From Lentinus brumalis (Eukaryota > Basidiomycota > Agaricomycetes > Polyporales > Polyporaceae): a DNA stretch of 64,000 nt. Positions 21,780-31,100 of the stretch are shown one piece after another. The stretch spans positions 147,887 to 211,886 of the forward strand of contig MARA01000056.1 of NCBI GenBank assembly GCA_001792895.1, read 5' to 3'. The notes below the pieces were generated by a model. It was not told the origin of the DNA and did no database searches. It was given only the letters and a program-made list of their open reading frames with translations. Position 1 is the stretch's first letter. Every line of letters starts with the position of its first letter. The position numbers were made by a program, and so were the translations under genes.

Positions 21780-22577
21780 CGGGGTGTGGCTGGGTGAGGG
21801 CAGAGGCTTGGATGGGTGGCCAACGTCGTGTAGCGAGAGAAGCCGCAGAACATGGCGGGGACAGTGGGTGTGTGTTCGGACGAGACGGGGTATATGTAGG
21901 GCGAGCTAGTGCAGAACAACAGGATGCTGACGCGAGGGGCAGGAGGAGGGCAAGTGATGGATCCCGTCCCGGACTGGCAAGTTAAGTACTCGCTAACCCT
22001 GCAATTATCGGGTCAGTGACTTATCGAAATAGGCTCCGCCAATCTATTGTCTGTTAGCCGCATTCACCTCTCCGAGCGGTGCACACTCGCTGTTGTGCTG
22101 TCCACGACCATCTAGGCAGCAAGATGCTCACCGAGACCACCCCGATCCTCGGTGATCGCCGAGCGTCGATCGCGGTGCCAGGCGCCCGCGAACGTTGCGT
22201 CACCGCGACGCGACTTGGCTGCACTGGCTGCTGTCTGCCTTGGCTGCTGTCTGCCCGGGCACTCGCTGTTGCTCCTTGTTTGCTCGCCCTCGTCTCTCGC
22301 CCTCGCGCCGCTCTCAACCCTCTCTGCCCTCTCGTCCGACCGCCGCTGTCAAGCCCCCTCCGACTTCGCTCGTGCGTCCTTGCATGCGCTCTCGCCCTTG
22401 CATGTCCCTCCCCTTGGATCGCTCCGCCCCCCTCTGTGTGCTCCCCTCGTCCGCTCTCTGCTACGCGCTCCAAACTCCCTTCCCGCCAGCCTCCGTTGGT
22501 CAAGGCCTCAAGGCTGCCGGAGTGTTGCTGTGATAGGTCAACGAGCAGATTCTGGGTACGGGCACAGGGCATACAGT
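21780..22577. promoter_or_regulatory. Divergent promoter region, unit 1
   Basis: About 0.8 kb between the 267-codon gene (minus) and the gene at 22578 (plus). It has a TATATG on the minus side near 21891 and a long CT-rich tract at 22260-22520, typical of leaders of fungal genes. Nearly identical in all four units. Confidence 0.4.
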
Positions 22578-23487
22578 ATGTTCTACTACTCTTTTCGCAG
22601 TGCTTCCCTCGTCCCCACTCGCATCCAATCCCGTCGCGATGGGTCTCTCTCTCTGCCCGCCTCTAGCTCCCAAGGTCGGGCGACCGGCTTGAGCACCGAG
22701 GCCAAGTCAACCCGCAACAACGGTGAGTCTTGACTGTAGGCGTCGCCAGATTCCAATCCCTCGTGCACGTACAACTCGCCCCTTGCCCTCGCCTTTTGCT
22801 TCTCTTCCCCCAGCAGTGTTCAATTTCCAAGCTTGCGCACGCCCTCACCCGGCCAGTAATGCATCAGCCCACCTTTGTATCAAAATAACGCCGCGGTCAA
22901 ACAGCTACACGACGTCTCTGCAAGTCGTTCAAGAGCGGATTAGTTCTCCGTCGCCCTCGCACGGCGATTCCATGTCGCAATCTAGTCCATCCAGGTAAGA
23001 AAATTCTCATTATCCCGGTCTTTATACAAGAGAACATGCTGATACTCTACCTATACGGTCTATCAACGCTTCTACGACGAACGTTAACGTCCTCGTAGCG
23101 ATTCGACGAGGTCGCTGCGACGCCGTTCTCATTGCTTTTCACGGGCGCCTACATACTCGACCAGCTCCGCCCACTGCTACTCAACGAGTACTAACGACAA
23201 CTACCACGAACCAATAGCAAACACGAGATGGGTAAGTGCTGCAGAAGCGTCTATACAGCCACTTTCGGCCAAGACGTTAACCTGAGACTGCTCCGACGCA
23301 CAAGGTAAGGCACAATAGCCGCGACCCGTCGCTCAAGACAGCAGGCGCGCTCTCAAACCCTCTCACGACGGCATATGAGGTAGCGCGAACCGCCTGTGCC
23401 CGCGGGTATGCGCTAGAAGCACGACACACCGCGGCGTGCCACGACGATTGGAGTGCCGCCACTCGCTCGGGCCTAGCGGCCCACTGA
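22578..23487 (+). CDS. Predicted 212-aa Ser/Arg-rich protein, best copy (unit 1)
   Basis: Function unknown. Four exons join in phase: 22578-22722, 22817-22994, 23099-23231 and 23305-23487. Splice sites are strong (GTGAGT, GTAAGA, GTAAGT donors). The product is Ser/Arg/Thr-rich with dispersed Cys and ends in an Ala-rich stretch (TACARGYALEARHTAACHDD). No domain is recognised. In units 2-4 the same region has lost the first donor and gained stops in exons 3 and 4, so only unit 1 preserves the whole frame. The retrotransposon sits 89 bp after the stop. With no homologue to compare, the model rests on exon phase alone. Confidence 0.4.
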
Positions 23488-23551
23488 ACACCAAGGACGC
23501 GCGACGGCACTCCTCAATACCGTACTCAGCGACCTTTCCAGCGAGAAGGAC

Positions 23552-23566
23552 GACGTCTGAGACGTC
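23552..23566. repeat. Short palindromic motif next to the insertion site
   Basis: GACGTC-TGA-GACGTC: two copies of a six-base palindrome. It recurs at the equivalent place in units 2-4 (41708, 51459 and 61194). A one-sided variant (CACGTCTGAGACGTC) occurs in the second internal repeat, for example near 34030. The retrotransposon is inserted 10 bp to its right. Confidence 0.6.
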
Positions 23567-23571
23567 GCCAG

Positions 23572-23576
23572 GCGGC
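23572..23576. repeat. Target-site duplication, left
   Basis: GCGGC directly before the left LTR; the same five bases follow the right LTR at 32357-32361. Confidence 0.9.
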
Positions 23577-23920
23577 TGTAAGGTGTCGAAGCGCTGTCCG
23601 CTAGACTGTCGGCAAGCTGGGCGGAAGTCGAGGGGGCGGAAAGAGCGTCGAAGGCACCGGAGCGCAGAGACACACGATGAATGAGTAGGAAAGACTCTGT
23701 ATGTCAAGAGCTGGGGTATCGAACCCTGGTACATGAGTGCTAAGTACTGTACACGACAAGACTTGTGAGACAACCGGAACACAAAAGGTACAGTACAATA
23801 AGAGAACGAATAAGGAAACTAGAAGTCGTACGAGACTGGATACAAGACAATGAGACCTGAGAAGACGGCCTGAACCGGCCGTCGTCCGAACGCGGTAAGC
23901 TAGACGCCGCTCGCCTTACA
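23577..23920 (-). repeat. 3' LTR of the retrotransposon
   Basis: 344 bp, base-for-base the same as 32013-32356 on my reading. Seven-base inverted termini TGTAAGG/CCTTACA. On the element's sense strand it contains GGGTTCGATACCC (a T-arm/B-box-like hairpin) near 23713-23725. Confidence 0.93.
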
Positions 23921-24007
23921 CTCGCCCTCCAGGACTCGTGCGTACGAGTCCTACTCTCTGCGACTAGCAACCGCGTGTCCTTTCTTCTTCGGCTACCACC
24001 AACGGCC

Positions 24008-24745
24008 TCAGAGCGCCAGGCTGGCCAACGGGCCATCGTCGTCGTCGAAAGAAGGGGAATGGTCGCGATCGAAGTCGTCATGATGGTCATCGTCGCCGGT
24101 GAGGTCGACAATCATGTCTTCCTCGGGTTCAGCGGACAAGGTACGCTCGCGGTCGTTCTCGTCCTCGTCCTCGGCGTGTTCTTCGACCACATCCGCCTCC
24201 ATCTCACGGCGCGCAGTACGCTTCTTGCCAGCACGCCGTCCACGCTTCTTGCCAAGAGTCGTGTCCGAGACGGGACCCATACGCGCCACAAGGCTAGCAG
24301 CCCGAGCGAACTTGCCTCGGCCACGTCCTCCACCACGATATCCACCCCGGCCACGTCCTCCGAAGCCTCTACCGCGCCCTCCAAGAGTCCCGAAACGTGG
24401 GGCAGCCCGAACGGTGGGGCGATAAGCTGCCTCGCCTGCCTGACGCGCTAGGTCAGCGACTTGGGCCTGGACTACAGCGCTGTGGCGCAAGAAGGCATCG
24501 AAGGCCCCGGTCGACATGGACACTGCATTGTTGGCGGGGATAGTGATGTGATGATGAGCGGCGGGCTGAACGGGAGGACCAGGGTACGGCGGAGGGTTCA
24601 GCGCGCGGTCAACGATGACTCGGAAGTCGTCCGGGTTGGGTGCTGCGGGATGCTGTAGACGGTACATGTCGTACCCCTCCGGCGGGGCCCCGGGTAAGTC
24701 TGAGCGGTCGGATTGGCGAGGAACATATTGAAAGCTAGGTTCCAC
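24008..24745 (-). CDS. 3' frame of the retrotransposon: RGG-rich, acidic tail
   Basis: Open frame of about 245 codons between the chromodomain region and the 3' LTR. It starts at a GTG, not an ATG, and a stop lies about 17 codons upstream in the same frame, so it is probably not translated alone. It reads as a downstream continuation of the polyprotein displaced by a one-base loss near 24690 in a CCCGGGG run. Features in order: a Pro-rich start, a helical stretch, a Gly/Arg-rich block (GRGRGFGGRGRGGYRGGGRG), a basic block (KKRGRRAGKKR) and an acidic tail containing IVDLTGDDD, which resembles a SUMO-interaction motif. An RNA-binding or nuclear role would fit but is not shown. Confidence 0.55.
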   Translation of the reverse strand: MEPSFQYVPRQSDRSDLPGAPPEGYDMYRLQHPAAPNPDDFRVIVDRALNPPPYPGPPVQPAAHHHITIPANNAVSMSTGAFDAFLRHSAVVQAQVADLARQAGEAAYRPTVRAAPRFGTLGGRGRGFGGRGRGGYRGGGRGRGKFARAASLVARMGPVSDTTLGKKRGRRAGKKRTARREMEADVVEEHAEDEDENDRERTLSAEPEEDMIVDLTGDDDHHDDFDRDHSPSFDDDDGPLASLAL

Positions 24746-25165
24746 TCCTGGCAGCGGACGGCGCGGTCGGCGGTGTACGCGGGAGGCATGTCAAGATGTA
24801 AGACAAGTGGGGTTACGACTCGATGAAGAGAGGTATGTCCGTACACGTTCTTGGTCCCCGTCCATATACCCTGACGTGTCTTGTAAGGCGACACACTGGC
24901 GACCTCGAGACCAACGCCACAAACTCGGACGGAGTTAACGGGTATGGCAGACAAGGTCGTCTGCGATCGCGGTGAGCTATCACGCAGGTTCCGAACGCTC
25001 GAGATCCCCATAGCTTCACAATACTCTGACAGGGCTTGTAGATGTTTGACGTCGGCGTATGGAGCCCACGTCACATCCCCAGTAGACCATTGGAGTTCGA
25101 ACTCGGCGTCCGAGCCCTTGCCCACATGTGACAAGATGCGATCGACCGCCCACTCGCGCGGGTTC
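24598..25165 (-). pseudogene. Chromodomain region of Pol in a shifted frame
   Basis: From about 25165 the frame one base away from Gag-Pol reads ENPREWAVDRILSH, then VGKGSDAEFELQW and DVTWAPYADVKHL, the usual chromodomain-like C-terminus of fungal Ty3/gypsy integrases. The main frame instead runs into unrelated residues and stops at 25071. Reading one extra G at the TTCGGGAG run restores continuity, so one base was lost or misread, or a -1 ribosomal shift happens here. The frame continues past the chromodomain to 24598. Confidence 0.7.
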
Positions 25166-28100
25166 TCCCGAACCCGGGCAACTGGTGAAATTGGCGGCCA
25201 GGAAACCGGCGATCGTCGTTTGGAATATGCGGGCGCAAGAGCGACGCATGGAAAGCGTCGTGGATTCCGCGGGCACGCAACTCTCTCGGCAGGTCGAGCT
25301 GGTACGTAGCCCCGTCTACAATAACCTTACTAATGCTGAAAGGTCCCAGGTACTTCGGGACTAGCTTGCGCGCACGGCCTTGTGGCAGCGCCAAGTTCTT
25401 TGTAGACAAGTACACAAGATCGCCTTCCGTGAACGAGGCCGGCCGACGGCGGCGGTTAGCCTGCACCGTCTGCCCGACTCTCGCTGCAATGATAGCATCG
25501 TGCGCGGCCATAACCGCCTGTTTCATACGCAATGCGAACGTTCGAACACCAGGATAGTCGGACTCGCCCGACCATACAAGGCTACGCGGCATCTGCCCGT
25601 AATTCAGAAAAAACGGTGAGAATCCGGTCGTCTCAGACCGGGCCATATTCATGGCTAACTCGATTGCTGGCAGCCGTTGTACCCAGTCAGTCTGGTCGGG
25701 ACTCACGCACTGCCGCAGCATTTGCGTCATGGTGCGATTCGCGCGTTCAGTCGCGCCATCAGTCTGCGGATGGTAAGAGGATGAGAGGCGAAGCTCGGTC
25801 CCGAGCAGCTCATGTAAGCGACGCCAGAAGATACTGGTGAACAGGGAATCGCGATCGCTGATAATCCTCTCCGGCAGGCCATGTAACTTATATACATGTT
25901 CGAACACGACCTCCGCAACATCCTTGGCCCCATATGTCTGTTTGGTGGGAACTAGATGCACCATCGACGTCAAGTGGTCAATTATAACACAGATCATGTC
26001 GAACGTGCCGTGACGATTCTGGGAACCAGGTAGTGGTCCCACGAAATCTATTCCAATGTACTGCCATGGACGCCGAGGTACCGGAAGCGGACGCAGCAGT
26101 CCCATGGGACGGGTAGTTGTTGTTTTAGTCGTCGCGCATACTCCGCAAGTCTGACAATACGCGGCCACGTCACTAACCATTTCTGGCCACCACAGCTCAC
26201 CGCGGAGGTAGTCGAGTGTCTTACGACTTCCGAGATGTGCTAGTAGCGAATGAGCATGGCGGATCAACAGCTCACGAGCCTTCCGTGGCCCCAGAAGCAC
26301 GTCAGGGACACATAACAGGTACGAGTCGCCCTCCTGTTTGTATAGCAGACCGTCGGTGTACTGAAACAGCGGAAACGCAGCTGGGTCTGCGACAATCTTG
26401 CGGAAATAGGCGTCGTCCGTATAGCGGCCGCGAAGGCACGTCGGGAAGGACAGCCCAAGCTCGCTCGCAGTCGACACCACGGTGCTGAGAACACCCGACG
26501 CCGGACTGTCCAGTCGGCCGGATGTGCCCGTCGACCCGACGTCCGAGGGAACACGCTGGAGTCCGGTCGCAGCACCATGGGACAAGTCATCCGAAATCGG
26601 AGCTGTGGAGATACCAGACTGTGTCGCCGCGGAAGTGTGGTCAAGCATGGTGAGTGCTGTGTCACTACGCAGCTTGTCTGACTCATCCTCACTGGCGGTC
26701 ACGCTGGCCTGAATCGAAGCAGACGTGCAATCAGTCAGCGCCGAACTGCGCGGTCCGCGATGAGCTCCCAGGCCAGCCATGCGGCGGTAGTCACCGGGAT
26801 CCCTTGGGTGCTGAGCTAGTCGAGCCGAGCGACGGGGTGCGAAGTCAATAACCGCCGCAGCAGCCGTGTATATCGCCCGCACCGTCTGTGCACTGAGGTC
26901 AGAGTGCACGCTTGCAGCATCCTCGTCATCCATACTAACATATTCTGATCCAGCGCGTTCAATGCCGACTGGCTCGTCGCTGTAGATGCGCGACAGTGCA
27001 TCGGCAAGAACGTTCGTGGATCCAGGAATGTAGCAGATGTCGAAATTGAACTCATGTAAGACGTCGAGCCAGCGATTCTGTCTCGGGGACAGTTGCTTCT
27101 GTCGCATCAGATGTTCTAACGCCTTGTGATCTGTGCAGATTCGAAATTGTGCGCCGTAAAGCAACGGTCGGAAGCGCTTCAGCGACTCAATGATGGCGAG
27201 AAGTTCACGCTCGTGCACCGGATAGTTCTGCTGCGCAGGCTGGAACTTGCCCGACCAGAATGTGACTATGCGAGCCTTCGCGAGATCGTCTCCCTGACTG
27301 ATGTAACCACTCGCCCCCGTCAGCGACGCATCCGTCACGAGGTTAATCATAGCTGCTCCCTCAGAGAAGTCAAGTGCGACCCGGCGATTATTGCGCCAGC
27401 GATGTACGACATCTTTCACTTGCTCAAAAGCACGTTGCTGAGTGGGACCCCATTTCCAGGGCCTGGTAGTACCTGTCAGCGGCGCAAGAACACCCATGGG
27501 TATCCGAATCCCTTCGCAGTCTGGTGCCAGGAACCCGACCGCGCCGAGAAAACTGCTAAGGAGACTCTTGTTAGTGGGAACTTTCCAGTTCACCACCGAG
27601 TCGACCTTATGGGGATCCATGGCAATCCCATGTTCGTCGATGATGTGACCCAAAATCTTCAATTTCGATGCGAAGAACTGCATCTTATCAGCCCCGAGAA
27701 AGAACTTCTCTTTGCGCAGTACGTCAAAGATCATCCGAACATGCTTGACATGATCCTCAATTGTATCTGAGTAGATCACAATATCATCAAGGTACACGTC
27801 CATAAAGACGCCGATGTATGACGAGAAGATATAGTTCATGACCGCTTGGTACGTCGCCGGACCATTCACGTCGCCTTGCTGTAGCACCAAACTGACCATG
27901 GTGCCGTCAGGTGTGGAGAACAGCGTACGCGGTACATGCTCAGGCACAACACGAATCTGTTCGTAGGCATCCTTGCCGTCGATCAGACTTCGGTACTTAT
28001 GGCTGACAACATTACGCAGGATAGCATCCATATCCGGGAGCGGCGCAGTCATCTTCTGCGTGTTCGCGTTTTGCTGACGCTTGTCCACCACCGTTCGCAG

Positions 28101-31100
28101 ACGTAGAATACCATCCTCTCGCGCAGGCTTCGGCAGCATAAGCATTGGACATGCATTCGTGCCCGCCGCGAGCTGCCAACGTCCCGTGTCAACATAATCT
28201 GACTTCTTCGCCCTCCAGAGCGGCTTCAATGCCTCGGGACATTTAGATGGTCGCCAGGAGTAAATCTTCGTTTCATCAATCAAGGGAATTGTATGATTGA
28301 TGGCACGCAAAGGTGGTAGCTCAGCGCGAGCCCCATCCTGACACAGATCTGCAGCTTCGCTGCGCAAGAGGTCGCGTAAGTTTTCAAGGTGGCCTTCTAG
28401 CATGTCGACAACAGCAGCTGAGATCACAGCGACCTCCTCTCCAATTATGGGAAGCGGCACCGCGGAACCAATAACCACACGCGCAGGATTGAGGCCGAGC
28501 GCAACTCGATGTTGGAACATGAACGGTGTTCCGAGAATGATATCATAGGTGTCCAAGTTAACAACATCAAAGGTACGTTGACACGAGATGTCCTGATACA
28601 CGAACTCCGCCGTAGCCACGCAGCTGACATTAGACTTAGAGCCTTGGACCGCCATATGCAAGGGAAGAGGCTTCGCTATAACCTCCTTGGCAATCTTCAG
28701 CTGATCTACGAGAGTGGTAGACATCATGTCAGTCATCGATCCGGAGTCCATCATGGCTGATACCAAATGACCGTTGACGTACGCAGTTACAGTGACTGGC
28801 AATGGGAGGACACGGGTTGGGTCTTTCACGCGAGCACTCGTTGCTTCGATGGCTGGGAGCCAATTCGACGGCGGTTTTTCGGATGCCCTGGTACGCTGTT
28901 TGCCCTTGTTTGCCTTGCGCGAACCCACGCTGACTGCGCAGGTCATTATAGCCATACGACGTTGGCGACGACGACTCTCTCGTTCTGCCCGCTCGTCAAA
29001 CTGCACAATGTCATCAGGATCAATCATAGAACATAGGATGGCCCTCACATCGAACGTCGGTGAACGGACATCCTCGTGACTGACCTCGATAGTCGGTCCA
29101 TTCAAAGGGACACTGAGACAGTAGCCGTCAGGAATGAGATCTACTCGCACGACCAGGCCGGCCGCATCAAGTGATGGAAACTCAACGCGCAAAGCTTCCG
29201 TCATCTTGGCTCGCAGCCAGAAGACAGCAGGGTGCCGGTCGTCGGGGGAGTCACGAGAAGGAAAGCCACTACCCCACTCCGGGCGCGGAGGAAGAGCAGC
29301 GTATTCAGTCCATGCTTCTTGTAGCATGTCTGATATGCCCCACTCGGGGTCGCTCAGTTGCACGCGACTAACTAGGAATTCGTCTGGAGTTTCCGCAGCG
29401 GCTAGATGATCGATGACCCAGAATCGGTCGTCATCATAATCACCATTCTCGGTACGTATAGTGAACCGGTCTTCTGGTTCCATACCCGCGTCGAGTGCAT
29501 CCGCTGGGTTATGATAGCTGACTAAAAGTGTCAACAGATACTCGACGCAATCCGCAGGATGAGCACGCAACACCCAATCACCGGTGCGATCAGTTGCGGG
29601 CATCCCAATACGAACACTCCCCACAAAGATCCCTTTGGCCGACTGGCGAGCACGAGCTGCCATCTGCTCGAGCTCCGCGAACGAAACTGAAGCAGCGCCG
29701 ACACTAATGTGTGGAGCTCTTGCGGTCTTACGCTTCGGGCAGTTGCGACTCTCGTGGCCCGTGTCGCGGCAGTTGAAGCAACGGCCCTCCGCACGAAGCT
29801 TATCGCGCTCGTCCTTTGAGAGCGGATTGGTGCGTTCCCGTCGTTCCGATTTGCCTGCTGAGTCCCGCTGACCATCCCTTTTACGCTGCTGGGATGGAAA
29901 TTCCGACGGTTTAGACTTCTGACTCCCGTCTGGTGCCGTACGGTTCTCTCGATGTCCTTCACGCGGCTTGTAGGGCTCAGGTCCGGTAGCGCGGTTCGAA
30001 AACCGTCCCCAGGTACGGCCTGGAACTTGTCCTTCAAACTCGCGCATCTCCTTGCGAGCTTCAGCTAATGCTGCTTCCTTACGAGATGCATACTTAGCGA
30101 GCTTCGCCAGGGAGTGCTTCTCAGGATCAAGGCCCTTCTCGACCAGTGCAACACGAAGGTGAGGAAGCAACCCTTTCCAGAATATCTGGACAATTTGAAA
30201 GTCGCTGACATCTGGAAATCTAGCTGCAAGGTGCAGAATATCGCGCACATAATCGCGAACCTTGCGTTTGTCTTGGGAGTTGCGCTCGAGGCGTCGCCGC
30301 AAACTCGCTTTGTAGTCCATAGGGAAGCAGTAATCAAAAAGTGCTTCATACAGCTTCGGGATCGTCCAGCCCCTTGGGCTCGTAGCTACATGCTTCATAA
30401 AGAACTTGCCAGCGTCGCCGCGCAAGAATTGCACGACAATCTTCAAAGCAAGGTCATCGTCGAGACCATTGAGTTCTCGCCATGTATCAATCTCGTATGT
30501 CCATTGATTGAATAGGTCTATGTCGGCAGACCCGTCGTAAGTGAAGGGTGGCTTAATCTTGACGCCAGCCAAAGCCTTACGCAGGCGCTTCACCTTCTTC
30601 TGCCTACTACGATGACGACGCTCCGCCGCTGTCTTCCCCTGACGACGACGTCCACTCTTCTTGTCATATCCAGGTTCTGATGACAAGTCTGATTCGCCTG
30701 AGTCAGATTCTGTGTCCGATGAAGAGGTGGTATCGGACGAAGACGAATCGGAGTCGGAACTATCCGTAGGTGGTCCCGTTGGAGGGCCACCCTGATTTGT
30801 ACTCGTCGTGGTACTGAACCAGCCACCACCCGGAACCTGGGAGGTGTCGCGGCGGAACTGGTCAGGTTGTAATCTTTCAGAGGTGCGTGGTAGACTTGGG
30901 CTATTCGGCGGCACTGACTGTCGGGCTGCTGATGTACCCTGCCGGGGTCCAGACCCAAAAGATCTACCAAATACACTATGCTGAGCATATCTAGGTACGT
31001 TCTTCTGTTTCTGGTTTGCAGAGAATCGCCCATGGTGGCCAGATGGCTCTTCCGGTTCTGACGGCACTTCTACCACAACCGCCATGGCTTCCATAGCGTC

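Noticed and set aside
21004..21985. Several long overlapping frames on both strands across the 267-codon gene (and copies in each unit)
   Set aside because: GC-rich low-complexity sequence leaves all six frames open. Only the frame with MTEC... matches the 6.3-kb paralogue and has a matching intron site.
22079..22733. Plus-strand frames of 195 and 193 codons in the divergent promoter
   Set aside because: They lie in the CT-rich tract, have repetitive Pro/Ser/Leu composition and precede the better-supported start at 22578.
23700..23760. tRNA gene inside the LTR
   Set aside because: Only a T-arm-like hairpin is present. No matching acceptor stem, D-arm or anticodon arm at the right distances.
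27126..27770. Plus-strand frame of 214 codons within the retrotransposon
   Set aside because: Antisense shadow of the reverse transcriptase/RNase H region.
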